NCBI RefSeq assembly: GCF_018139685.1
Contig: NZ_JAGSPN010000002.1
Coordinates: 62,001 to 126,000, forward strand
Reading direction: 5' to 3'
Origin: Cognatundibacterium luofuense
GTDB taxonomy: Bacteria > Pseudomonadota > Gammaproteobacteria > Burkholderiales > Burkholderiaceae_D
Length of the DNA: 64,000 bases
Shown piece after piece: positions 43,696-51,760 of the stretch; the stretch's first letter is position 1; each line of letters starts with the position of its first letter. Under the pieces are notes generated by a model. It ran no database searches and had not been told where the DNA came from. It saw nothing but the letters and a program-made list of their open reading frames with translations. The translations under genes were made by a program, and so were the position numbers.

Positions 43696-45156
43696 ATGAC
43701 CACCTTTGTTCTTTTCGGCGGCACCGGCGATCTGGCCCGGCGCAAGATTATTCCGGCGCTGTACAGTGCCTTTGTGAACGACAGGCTGGATGCCTCGTTC
43801 CGCTTCATCGGTGCTGCGCGGGAAGGATTGCAAAGTGCGGAATACCGTCAGCGTGTAGCGGACGCTATTGCCCAGTTTGGCGGCAAAGTTTCCGGTGGTA
43901 CGCCTGAAAAACTAGCCGCCTTTCTGGACGTGACTTACTATCAGAAAGTCGATGCCCGCATCCCCGAAGATTTCGATGGTTTGCGCGCTCAGATTCCCGC
44001 CAGCGAAGACAACCCTACTCTGTTCTATCTGGCAACAGCACCGAACATCTTTATTCCCGTTGTCGAGCAATTACATGCGCATGGACTGACTTCCGGTAAC
44101 GCACGTGTGGTGGTTGAAAAACCGCTGGGCCGCGATGGTCAGTCAGCGCTGGCAATCAATCAGGCTTTGCGCCAGTATCTGCAGGAAAATCAGATTTACC
44201 GTATTGATCACTATCTCGGTAAAGAAATGGTGCAAAACCTGCTGGCGCTGCGTTTTGCGAACTCTTTTCTCGAACCGCTGTGGAACCGTAAGTGGATTCA
44301 GGATGTTCAGATTTCGATTTCTGAACAAGTCGGCGTTGAGTCCCGGGGCGAGTTTTACGACCAGACCGGCGCCATGCGCGACATGATTCAGAACCATTTA
44401 CTGCAACTGGTATCGATTGTGGCAATGGAACCGCCGGTGAATGCTGATCCGGATTCTATCCGCGATGAAAAAGTCAAAGCCTTGCGTGCTTTACACAAAT
44501 TCACACCGGAAGAGGTGTCCAAAAAGACAGTGCGTGGTCAGTACCGTGCAGGTGCGGTTGATGGAAAAGCCGTGCCGGGCTACCAGACTGAACCGGGTGT
44601 TCCGTCCGCGTCGCGCGCAGAGACTTTTGTCGCTATCCGCGCTGAAATTGATAACTGGCGCTGGGCTGGCGTACCGTTCTATCTGCGTACCGGCAAACGC
44701 ATGGCGACCCGCAGTGCGGAAATTACCATCAACTTCAAACCGATTCCGTATTCGATTTTCGGCAATGGACAAGGCCCGATGCGCTCTAACCGTCTGGTGA
44801 TTTCCTTGCAGCCGGAAGAAAGCGTGAAGCTGTTCATGAAAGCTAAAGAACCGGGCGAAGGCATCCGCTTATCGGAAGTCGCACTGGATCTGGATTTTGC
44901 TGAAGTGTCCACCTCACGCCGCGTGGAATCGTATGAACGTCTGTTATTGGACGCGATGCGCGGCGATCTGACCCTGTTCGTCCGCGACGATGAACTGATG
45001 GCGGCATGGAACTGGGTTGATCCTATTCTGCAGGCATGGCAGAACGACAGCGAAGGTTTGAAATCGTATATCGCAGGCAGCTGGGGGCCGGTTGCCGCCA
45101 GCTATCTGCTGGCACAGCACGGTGCAGCCTGGGGAGAAGAATATGTTGAAGGCTAA
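43696..45156 (+). CDS. zwf: Glucose-6-phosphate 1-dehydrogenase
   Basis: Oxidises glucose-6-phosphate to 6-phosphogluconolactone with NADP or NAD; 486 residues. The Rossmann motif FVLFGGTGDLARRKIIPAL is at the N-terminus and the active-site segment YRIDHYLGKEMVQNLL near residue 170 contains the catalytic His. Later conserved parts include YLRTGKRMATRSAEITINF. GGAG precedes the ATG. Its end overlaps pgl by 14 bp, and it is the first gene of zwf-pgl-hexR. Confidence 0.97.
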   Translation: MTTFVLFGGTGDLARRKIIPALYSAFVNDRLDASFRFIGAAREGLQSAEYRQRVADAIAQFGGKVSGGTPEKLAAFLDVTYYQKVDARIPEDFDGLRAQIPASEDNPTLFYLATAPNIFIPVVEQLHAHGLTSGNARVVVEKPLGRDGQSALAINQALRQYLQENQIYRIDHYLGKEMVQNLLALRFANSFLEPLWNRKWIQDVQISISEQVGVESRGEFYDQTGAMRDMIQNHLLQLVSIVAMEPPVNADPDSIRDEKVKALRALHKFTPEEVSKKTVRGQYRAGAVDGKAVPGYQTEPGVPSASRAETFVAIRAEIDNWRWAGVPFYLRTGKRMATRSAEITINFKPIPYSIFGNGQGPMRSNRLVISLQPEESVKLFMKAKEPGEGIRLSEVALDLDFAEVSTSRRVESYERLLLDAMRGDLTLFVRDDELMAAWNWVDPILQAWQNDSEGLKSYIAGSWGPVAASYLLAQHGAAWGEEYVEG

Positions 45157-45838
45157 TCCGGCGGTGCAGCCCGACTTGCAGTGGCACACATTCGACAACT
45201 TTGACGCACTAAGTACAGCACTCAGCGAGCAATGGCTGAGCCTGATTCAGCAGGCATGCAGCGGCAGCAGTTTTGCACTGGCTGGTGGTTCCACGCCATC
45301 GCCGGTGTATCGCAAACTGGATGCCTTGCTGGCGCAAAATAAAACGCCTGCACTGTGCAAACTGGTAGCGACCGATGAGCGCTGGGTCACCGATGCTGAT
45401 GCGCAAAGCAATGAGGGTTTATTCCGTCGCTGCTTTGAACAAAGCATGGATAAAGGGCAAACAACGCTGGTTTCACTGAAAGATGCTGCCAGCACACCGG
45501 AAATTGCAACCTCCGCCATCCATCAGCGTTTGCAACAGCAATTGCCACAGGCATTTGATGCTGTACTGATCGGCATGGGAGCCGATGGCCATGTCGCCTC
45601 CCTGTTTCCCGGCGCACCGGTGCAGCATGACGATCTCGATTGTCTGGCAGCGCTGCATCCGCAAACCCGTCAGTGCCGCATGTCTTTGTCGCTGCCGCGT
45701 CTGGTGAATACCCGTCGCCTCTGGCTGGTGATCAGCGGCGCTGAAAAACGTCAGGTTCTGGAAAACGCAGCCGATTTACCGGTCGCTGGGCTGGTACGTG
45801 CCGCTGGCTGTACCGTTGATGTGTTCTGGTGTCCATGA
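45143..45838 (+). CDS. pgl: 6-phosphogluconolactonase
   Basis: Hydrolyses 6-phosphogluconolactone, feeding edd; 231 residues of the DevB/SOL family. Motifs: SSFALAGGSTPSPVYRKL, KLVATDERWVTDADAQSNEG, LIGMGADGHVASLFPGAP and LWLVISGAEKRQVL. ATG at 45143 follows GGGGAGAAGA inside the end of zwf, giving a 14-bp overlap and probable translational coupling. Confidence 0.93.
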   Translation: MLKANPAVQPDLQWHTFDNFDALSTALSEQWLSLIQQACSGSSFALAGGSTPSPVYRKLDALLAQNKTPALCKLVATDERWVTDADAQSNEGLFRRCFEQSMDKGQTTLVSLKDAASTPEIATSAIHQRLQQQLPQAFDAVLIGMGADGHVASLFPGAPVQHDDLDCLAALHPQTRQCRMSLSLPRLVNTRRLWLVISGAEKRQVLENAADLPVAGLVRAAGCTVDVFWCP

Positions 45839-45954
45839 CACTGCAACCTGCTGTCAGCCATCCCTGACAGCAGGTTTCTTTCCCTGTCCGGGGCGGTTAC
45901 AATTCCGCTTCCCTCTACCGGTTTCACGATCAATCTGCGCATAAGAAAAAGACG

Positions 45955-46845
45955 ATGGCAACCTCGCTGACCGATACCCGCTCTTCCCCGCCGAATGAAA
46001 AAGGCTTGCTGGCCCGCATCCGCATTGCCAGTACGGCACTGAGCCGCGCTGAACGGCAGGTGGCAGAATTTCTGCTGCAAAAGCCGCATGATGCGCTGGA
46101 AATGTCGATCCGCGTTCTCGCACAGGCCTGCGATGTCAGCGAACCAACCGTGGCCCGTTTTTCCCAAAGTCTGGGTTTTGATGGTTTCAAATCGTTCAAG
46201 CTGGCATTCGCGAAGAGCCTGGCAACCGGCATTCCGTATCTGCATCTGGATGTGAATCAGGCCGATCAGGTACGTGATGTATTACCGAAAGTGTTTGACC
46301 GCACCATCGCTGCACTGATGGAAGCGCGCAATAACGCGAATATTCCGAATTTCGAAGCGGCTGTGAATCTGCTGGCGCGTGCACGCCGGATTGAATGTTA
46401 CGGCCTCGGCTATTCCGGCGCACTGGCCACCGATGCGCAACTGAAATTTTTCCGTTTCGGCATTCCGACTACAGTATTTTGCGATGCCCACTTGCAGGCG
46501 CAGTCTGCCTCGTTACTGAACAGTGATTGTGTCGTGGTGGCGTTTTCCCGCACCGGCCGCACCCGCGATCTGATCCACAGTGTGCAGATCGCCAAAAATG
46601 CCGGTGCGCGTGTACTGGTGCTGTGTGCCAGCGGCGGCCCGCTGGCGGATCTGGCGGATGTGCATCTGAGTGTGGACGTGGAGGAAGATCCGGATGTATA
46701 CACACCGATGACATCCCGCCTCGCCCATCTGACCTATATCGATGCACTGGCGGTTGCCGTGACATTACTGCGCGGACCGGCAGCAATTGATATGCTGGAA
46801 AAAGTGAAATCCAGCATCAGCGCCAAACGCGTACAGCAAGAATAA
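45955..46845 (+). CDS. hexR: HexR transcriptional regulator (RpiR family)
   Basis: A 296-residue repressor of sugar catabolism that senses KDPG. An N-terminal RpiR helix-turn-helix (LSRAERQVAEFLLQKP, VLAQACDVSEPTVARFSQSL, GFDGFKSFKLAFAKSLATG) is followed by a SIS sugar-phosphate domain (RIECYGLGYSGALATDAQLK, VVAFSRTGRTRDLIHSVQIA). The position after zwf-pgl supports the HexR assignment over other RpiR members. No strong Shine-Dalgarno is seen before 45955. Confidence 0.92.
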   Translation: MATSLTDTRSSPPNEKGLLARIRIASTALSRAERQVAEFLLQKPHDALEMSIRVLAQACDVSEPTVARFSQSLGFDGFKSFKLAFAKSLATGIPYLHLDVNQADQVRDVLPKVFDRTIAALMEARNNANIPNFEAAVNLLARARRIECYGLGYSGALATDAQLKFFRFGIPTTVFCDAHLQAQSASLLNSDCVVVAFSRTGRTRDLIHSVQIAKNAGARVLVLCASGGPLADLADVHLSVDVEEDPDVYTPMTSRLAHLTYIDALAVAVTLLRGPAAIDMLEKVKSSISAKRVQQE

Positions 46846-46893
46846 ACCGCAAGACGGAATCACCAGCCCGACATTCAGCCCGCATCACATCTG

Positions 46894-46940
46894 AAACGCC
46901 GAAAACATTGTCGTACAGCATGTTTTCGGCGTTTTTCGTT
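46894..46940 (+). terminator. Terminator of zwf-pgl-hexR
   Basis: AAACGCCGAAAACA (46894-46907) pairs with its complement at 46921-46934, followed by TTCGTTTT, 50 bp past hexR. Confidence 0.88.
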
Positions 46941-47047
46941 TTCTGACCTCGCTTATTCGTCGTACAAAACCGACAAACAAACACCCTTTTCCGCCGCGCA
47001 ATCGCATCGCCCGTGGTTTTCAGTAATACTGTTTTCCGGAGGTGTTT

Positions 47048-47890
47048 ATGGTTCAACTGACAAGCGAACAAATTGCGCAAGACATTCAGGACTTACCCAG
47101 TCTGCCCGGTCTGGTGATGGATATTCTGAACAACATCGATCAGGACGATGTGGATGTGCGCGAACTGGCAGAAAAAGTGTCACGCGATCTGGCGCTGACC
47201 GCAAAGACCCTGCGTTTTGCCAATTCTGCGTATTACACCACCATGGTGAAAGTCACCACCATTGATCAGGCGATCAGCCTGCTGGGTTTAAATCAGGTCA
47301 GACAAATCATTATCAGTGCCGCGCTGACCGGCTGCTTTCCCGAAAATAATTGCCCCGGCTTCAGCCATCTGCAATTCTGGCGACATTCCAATCTGGTGGC
47401 GATTGTTGCCCGCTTGCTGGCAAAGCACCTGAAATTCAATCCCGTCGTCGCTGGCACTGCAGGCATATTGCACGACATCGGCACGCTGGTGCTGGTCAGC
47501 AGTCACAGTGATGCCTACGCCGAAGTATTGCGGCATCAGGAAGAAAAACAATTACAGCAATTGTTTGCAGAGCGTCACATACTCGGCACCGATCATGCGG
47601 CAGTCGGCGAAGCGCTGGCGCGCGCGTGGATGTTCTCCGAAGAAATGACCCATGCAATTGCCTACCACCATCAGCCGGAACGGCCCGGTGCCGGCTTTCT
47701 TGCCACCATCATTCACGTGGCGAACGGTATCACCCACGCGATTACCGAAAGTGCCAGCACGGAAATTCGCGATGCCGACATTTCCGCACTATCATGGCAA
47801 AGTCTGGGCATCAGCGAAGCGGATTTGCAGGCACTGACCAATGAAGCCGCTGATCTGTTTGTCCGCATGGAAAGTGAAATTGACCTATAA
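47048..47890 (+). CDS. HDOD-domain signalling protein
   Basis: A 280-residue second HDOD protein in the window. Features: DLPSLPGLVMDILNNIDQDD, VDVRELAEKVSRDLALTAKT, TIDQAISLLGLNQVRQIIIS, FWRHSNLVAIVARLLAKHL, and AGILHDIGTLVLVSSHSDAY, with an HD-like pair (HD in ILHDIG) better preserved than in the protein at 26071. GGAGG precedes the ATG at 47048; a GTG two codons earlier is in frame. A YciI-like gene follows 16 bp later, probably in the same transcript. Confidence 0.88.
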   Translation: MVQLTSEQIAQDIQDLPSLPGLVMDILNNIDQDDVDVRELAEKVSRDLALTAKTLRFANSAYYTTMVKVTTIDQAISLLGLNQVRQIIISAALTGCFPENNCPGFSHLQFWRHSNLVAIVARLLAKHLKFNPVVAGTAGILHDIGTLVLVSSHSDAYAEVLRHQEEKQLQQLFAERHILGTDHAAVGEALARAWMFSEEMTHAIAYHHQPERPGAGFLATIIHVANGITHAITESASTEIRDADISALSWQSLGISEADLQALTNEAADLFVRMESEIDL

Positions 47891-47906
47891 ACCGGAAGGA
47901 ATGAAC

Positions 47907-48374
47907 ATGCGCCGCGCCCTGCTAATGAGTTTATTTTGCAGCACACTGTCCGCTGCTTCTGCGAATGCGCAGGAAGCCCAGCTTGCCAATCCCGATTTCA
48001 AACCGGAACTGGCAAAACAGCTCGGTGCCGACAAAATCGGCATGCGCCATTATGTGATGGTGATTCTGAAAACCGGCCCGAACAAAATCCCTGCTGGTAA
48101 AGAGCGCGACGCGATGTTCGCCGGTCACTTTGCGAATATGAAGCGGCTGGCGAACGAAGGGAAATTAATGGTGGCGGGTCCGGCAGATGGCGTGGATGGC
48201 TGGCGCGGCATGTTCTTTTTCGCGGTCGATAATATCGACGCTGCCCGCGAACTGACTGCGACCGACCCCGTCATTCAGCAAGGCGAAATGATCGCCGAAT
48301 ACCACAAAGTGTATTTATCGGCGGCGCTGATGCAAGTGCCGCGGATACACAAACAAATTTCCGCTAAAAACTGA
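47907..48374 (+). CDS. Exported YciI-like protein
   Basis: A 155-residue protein with a signal peptide (LLMSLFCSTLSAASANA) and a YciI/EthD-like ferredoxin-fold domain: HYVMVILKTGPNKIPAGKER, FAGHFANMKRLANEGKLMVA, and RGMFFFAVDNIDAARELTAT with the conserved His and Asp region. Most YciI proteins are cytosolic, so export is unusual. ATG at 47907 is chosen because GGAAGG lies eight bases upstream; the ATG at 47901 is too close. Confidence 0.8.
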   Translation: MRRALLMSLFCSTLSAASANAQEAQLANPDFKPELAKQLGADKIGMRHYVMVILKTGPNKIPAGKERDAMFAGHFANMKRLANEGKLMVAGPADGVDGWRGMFFFAVDNIDAARELTATDPVIQQGEMIAEYHKVYLSAALMQVPRIHKQISAKN

Positions 48375-48418
48375 AACCCATTACAGGCGTTTGCTTTGGC
48401 ATCTGCGCATGCTTCGGA

Positions 48419-48520
48419 ATGCCTGAAAACGCCCGAAATGCGGACTTCAGCACAGCGATCCGGCGGTCGCCGGCAGAAAGTCCGGGGCTCAGCAATTGCC
48501 TGATGCAGATAGCTGCACAG
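48419..48520 (+). repeat. Dispersed intergenic repeat, type A copy 7
   Basis: Type A core. In the shared + frame it reads RPKCGLQHSDPAVAGRKSG, then AQQLPDADSCTEIF and TGA; the first Cys codon of other copies is changed to Arg. It lies in the convergent junction after the YciI-like gene. The remaining AT-rich DNA to 48669 has no gene I can support. Confidence 0.85.
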
Positions 48521-48669
48521 AAATTTTTTGATCGGCTGGAAAGTGTCCACGAAACTTACGGCGATTCAAGTCGTTTTTGACGCTTCACTCCTGATTCGGA
48601 AACTTCAGATGAATATCGTACTGCTTTGAAGATGCAAATCAATGCATATCTCTGACATTATGAGCAAAT

Positions 48670-48843
48670 CTAATTAAAATAAAACATATTAACGCCCACA
48701 GTCAGAAGATAAGCAACAATGCTACACACACCCAAAAATAAACCTTCTTTTTTTGAAAGTTTTTTATGCCTCAGCCAGAGTGTTCCATGACATATTGCGC
48801 CAAGAAGTAAAAAAAACATGAACAATGTGAGTTTATTGGGCAT
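48670..48843 (-). CDS. Small membrane protein, 57 residues
   Basis: A short ORF with two predicted membrane helices (LTLFMFFLLLGAICHGTLWL and GLFLGVCSIVAYLLTVGVNM) joined by a basic loop (RHKKLSKKE), ending YFN. AGGTGA lies nine bases before the ATG, which supports translation. The gene is strongly AT-rich. I do not recognise the family. It is the last of a run of small minus-strand ORFs starting at 49490. Confidence 0.55.
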   Translation of the reverse strand: MPNKLTLFMFFLLLGAICHGTLWLRHKKLSKKEGLFLGVCSIVAYLLTVGVNMFYFN

Positions 48844-48965
48844 AAAACTATCACCTACAATTTAATAAAATCATAATTTGACCGCTGGACGCTGCCGCAC
48901 TTGCCACCACACTAGCGACCATCCCTGGATATCCAGCTATCGCCCTACTAAGAATAGAACTTAAA

Positions 48966-49145
48966 TTAACAGCTTTTGAAGCTGCGCCACATCCAGATGC
49001 CAGCGCACTCTGCTTTCCAGCCACGCCGCGTGTACATCGCAGCTCCGCGCGCCTCACCTTCCACCTCAATCAGCGTATCGTGCATACGGATTGCAATCAG
49101 TGTAATTTCTTCGGCGGAGGCGGGATTCTGGGGGCGAAGATGCAT
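48966..49145 (-). pseudogene. Small ORF, 59 codons, possibly frameshifted
   Basis: ATG at 49145 starts seven bases after the stop of the gene at 49152. It encodes EEITLIAIRMHDTLIEVEGE, ARGAAMYTRRGWKAECAG and stops at 48966. A second frame (48851-49069) stays open from inside this ORF to just before the 57-residue gene and encodes an Ala/Ser/Gly-rich tail (AIAGYPGMVASVVASAAASS). A single frameshift near 49010 would join the two into one protein of about 100 residues. Family unknown; it may be a decayed or misread gene. Confidence 0.35.
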
Positions 49146-49151
49146 ACAGAG

Positions 49152-49490
49152 TCAGCTGTCCTGAAGATGAAAAAAACGTTGTTTGACGCATTCATTGCGA
49201 AGAATTAGCAGATAGCCAACGACTGCCAGACTCATCGTTGCAATCAGTATTTCTGACGGCAACTGAAAAGTCGTTTTGAAAATGGACAGAACGCAACTCG
49301 CCAGCATTCCTAGCGACGTACCGGTTTCCAGAAGCTTTTCTGCCGCAGAGTAGCGCCGTTCCAAACGACATGCGCACGCCGGGCACTCATACTCAACACG
49401 ACTTCGAAAGCTGCGCGGATTCATCACCAGCATTTTCGGACCAAAAAAGGGAAAACGTACGTCACAGCAAGGACAAGTTTCTCTGTACAT
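49152..49490 (-). CDS. Cysteine-rich zinc-ribbon membrane protein
   Basis: A 112-residue protein with an N-terminal zinc ribbon (ETCPCC and YECPACACR, about 30 residues apart) and two C-terminal membrane segments (TSLGMLASCVLSIFKTTF and ILIATMSLAVVGYLLIL). I do not recognise the family, but the layout matches the gene pair at 55919-56757. ATG at 49490 (MYRETCPCC) is used; a TTG at 49529 would add a hydrophobic N-terminus. Two short ORFs follow on the same strand. Confidence 0.65.
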   Translation of the reverse strand: MYRETCPCCDVRFPFFGPKMLVMNPRSFRSRVEYECPACACRLERRYSAAEKLLETGTSLGMLASCVLSIFKTTFQLPSEILIATMSLAVVGYLLILRNECVKQRFFHLQDS

Positions 49491-49606
49491 GACGCATCCA
49501 ATAAAAAAGTTTAATAACCAAATGACCAAACGGCATAAAACAAAGGTATGTCACGCACTATCTGAGTAATCACAAGCGCGAAATCGTGATGTCCAGACCG
49601 ACAAGA

Positions 49607-50122
49607 TTATGTCCGTTCGTGTTCGCTAAAATAAAACCGGATATCGAACTCGCGGCACTCATCTTCATCCGGCGCCTGCCACATCTGACTCGCGATTTCA
49701 AAAACCGTCTCTGTCACTTGCATCGCATAAGTCGGTCCCCACTCACGATTGCGCTGCTGCACGCGCTGCCAGCGTACTTCCTGCGATGCTTCCAGCACAT
49801 GCATTGTCAAAGGAAAACCCGCTGCGATGATCTGACGGCAAAACGCTTGTCGCTGTTCCGCCTGAATTAAGCCCATTTCCAGAATCACGTCTTGACCGCT
49901 GGCGAGGATCTGCTGCGCATGCCACCACAAGGTTTGCAATAAACGCTCTTTACGTGCCAGATACCAGTTCACCACATCCGTTTGCGGACGATCCGGGCTG
50001 AACAAGGCCACAAACCATTGATCCAGCGCCAGATGGACTGCCTGCTTTTCGTTTGCCAGTTGTGCCGAAAACCTTGACTTACCGGCTCCGACAGGACCTT
50101 CGATCAGATATACCATTGGCAT
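49607..50122 (-). CDS. P-loop kinase-like ATPase (AAA_33/zeta-like)
   Basis: A 171-residue soluble protein with Walker A GPVGAGKS at residues 8-15 (MVYLIEGPVGAGKSRFSAQL), then HLALDQWFVALF, DVILEMGLIQAEQRQ and a C-terminal ECREFDIRFYF. This is the pattern of small zeta/kinase-like P-loop proteins that phosphorylate small molecules; the substrate is unknown. AGAGGA precedes the ATG at 50122. It follows the GNAT gene by 49 bp on the same strand, so both are likely co-transcribed. Confidence 0.8.
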   Translation of the reverse strand: MPMVYLIEGPVGAGKSRFSAQLANEKQAVHLALDQWFVALFSPDRPQTDVVNWYLARKERLLQTLWWHAQQILASGQDVILEMGLIQAEQRQAFCRQIIAAGFPLTMHVLEASQEVRWQRVQQRNREWGPTYAMQVTETVFEIASQMWQAPDEDECREFDIRFYFSEHERT

Positions 50123-50171
50123 GATGTATTCCTCTGAAGAATTTTTATCATGCCATGATATCAACAAACAT

Positions 50172-50609
50172 TCAGTTTGTCGGTAATTGCATCAGCCAGT
50201 AAGCACCATCATCGCAATCACCGCTTTCCATCACAGAAAAACCTTGTGCCATATAAAAATTCACTGCGGGCTGATTGAGTTGCAGGCATTTTAACTGCCA
50301 GGGTTCTTGCTGCCATTGCGGTAATTGCTGCAGTAAAGCTGCACCGATACCGAGTCGCTGATGTGTGGCAGCGACGTAAAGATGGTGGATGAAGCGTGAT
50401 TCTGATTGCACAGAAATGAATCCGGCAAGCTGTCCCCGTGCATCTTCGGCCAGCAGGATATCTTCATCGCTGGTTTGCGCATCCAGATCCTGCAACTGAA
50501 AACGACGGATGTCGGTCCAGTGAAATGCAGCAATCCGGGATTCTAAAAATAACTGCCTCAAGGCGGGCCAGTCGTGTGCTTGCGGCAGGCGGATACGGAA
50601 CTGTGTCAA
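50172..50609 (-). CDS. GNAT-family N-acetyltransferase
   Basis: A 145-residue acetyltransferase: IRLPQAHDWPALRQLFLES, ARGQLAGFISVQ, FIHHLYVAATHQRLGIGAAL (the acetyl-CoA loop is QRLGIG) and PAVNFYMAQGFSVME. The start is TTG at 50609, supported by GAGGGG seven bases upstream and by alignment to the normal GNAT N-terminus. Substrate unknown. Confidence 0.87.
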   Translation of the reverse strand: MTQFRIRLPQAHDWPALRQLFLESRIAAFHWTDIRRFQLQDLDAQTSDEDILLAEDARGQLAGFISVQSESRFIHHLYVAATHQRLGIGAALLQQLPQWQQEPWQLKCLQLNQPAVNFYMAQGFSVMESGDCDDGAYWLMQLPTN

Positions 50610-50669
50610 ATCGTCCCCTCGGAAGTTGAAGACAACACGGGTTTTAGCACGTGTTTTGTCATGCTGAAA

Positions 50670-50713
50670 AACAAAATGCGGAGCCTAACTCCGCATTTAC
50701 TCCGCATTTTTAT
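50670..50713. terminator. Terminator after ribA with duplicated right arm
   Basis: AAATGCGGA pairs with TCCGCATTT, and a second copy of TCCGCATTTT follows at 50701, then TTATATTT. The alternative arms could pair with the same left arm. Confidence 0.75.
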
Positions 50714-50720
50714 ATTTGAT

Positions 50721-51359
50721 TTATTCGTCCGCCTCGGCGCTGAACAAATGACCGAGCTTTTCGGCTTTGGTACTCAGGTAACGTTCATTGTGCGGGTTGC
50801 GGCCTGCGATGATCGGGACTTGTTCGCTGACGGTCACATTCAAACCTTGCATCGCCGCCAGTTTGCGCGGGTTATTCGTCATCAGACGCAAAGCAGTGAT
50901 GCCGAGATGGCGCACCATAGGCTCAACCAGTCCGTAATGACGCAGGTCGGCGGCGAAGCCGAGTTTCTGATTGGCTTCCACGGTATCTGCACCCTGATCC
51001 TGCAAGTGATATGCACGGACTTTGTTCAGCAAGCCAATGCCGCGCCCTTCCTGACGCAGATAGAACAAAGCACCGCGTCCGGCTTCTGCGATCCGCTGCA
51101 GCGCGGTTTCCAGTTGCGGGCCGCAATCGCAGCGGGCGCTGAACAAGGCATCGCCAGTCAGACATTCAGAGTGGATACGGGACAATACCGGTTCGCCGTC
51201 CGCCACATTTCCCAGCGTCAGTACCACGTGTTCTTTACCGGTCGATGCTTCAAAAAACGCATGCATTTGAAATTCAGCCCAGCGGGTAGGCAGGCGGCAG
51301 GATTCGACAAAGACCAGATCCTGCGCACTGTTTGCGGCAGACGCCACGGTTTCAGACAT
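50721..51359 (-). CDS. ribA: GTP cyclohydrolase II
   Basis: First step of riboflavin synthesis, opening GTP; 212 residues. Zinc ligands are in [17 protein letters not shown] (C-x10-C-x-C), with [34 protein letters not shown] and [13 protein letters not shown] forming the GTP site. Stand-alone, not fused to RibB. ATG at 51359 (MSETVAS) is preferred; a GTG four codons earlier is also in frame. Confidence 0.95.
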   Translation of the reverse strand: MSETVASAANSAQDLVFVESCRLPTRWAEFQMHAFFEASTGKEHVVLTLGNVADGEPVLSRIHSECLTGDALFSARCDCGPQLETALQRIAEAGRGALFYLRQEGRGIGLLNKVRAYHLQDQGADTVEANQKLGFAADLRHYGLVEPMVRHLGITALRLMTNNPRKLAAMQGLNVTVSEQVPIIAGRNPHNERYLSTKAEKLGHLFSAEADE

Positions 51360-51595
51360 AGACAAACTCACAATATTTTTCAGATAGCGGCTGCAGATTC
51401 CCGTTGTAGCGCCAATGCAGACAAGTCACAGCGGAAAGCAGCAAAACAGCAAGTATAAACGAGAGGCGATTTTTCAACCGGAAACCACTGTTTTTTCGAG
51501 GAAACTGACCAGTCAGCCAGCGCAGTATCCAATTTTCTCTGACAGCTTTACTGCCGAACCGGCGCATCCACACCGATTCCGGCAAGCGATGCGCT

Positions 51596-51760
51596 TATGC
51601 AGAATGCCGCATTTGCGCCAAAATGCCCCTGCCCGCTGCGCCACTGTTTTCGCCGACATCCGCAAAAAATCGTGAAAAACCTGTGCTGAACACCGCATTT
51701 CAGCATTTTTCAGGCATTCACCGTCCTGCAGACAGCCGAAACTACGCTGGCGGCAGGTTC
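51596..51760 (-). repeat. Dispersed intergenic repeat, type B copy 8
   Basis: A 165-bp element matching 53580-53742 and sharing its ends with type A. It starts with TGCAGAATGCCGCATTT and contains TGTGCTGAACACCGCATTTC. On the minus strand the frame shared with type A reads KMLKCGVQHRFFTIFCGCRR, then KQWRSGQGHFGANAAFC. Its right edge (GGCAGGTTC) contains the stop codon region of the peptidase gene. The rest of the 399-bp gap (51360-51595) has no recognisable gene. Confidence 0.85.
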
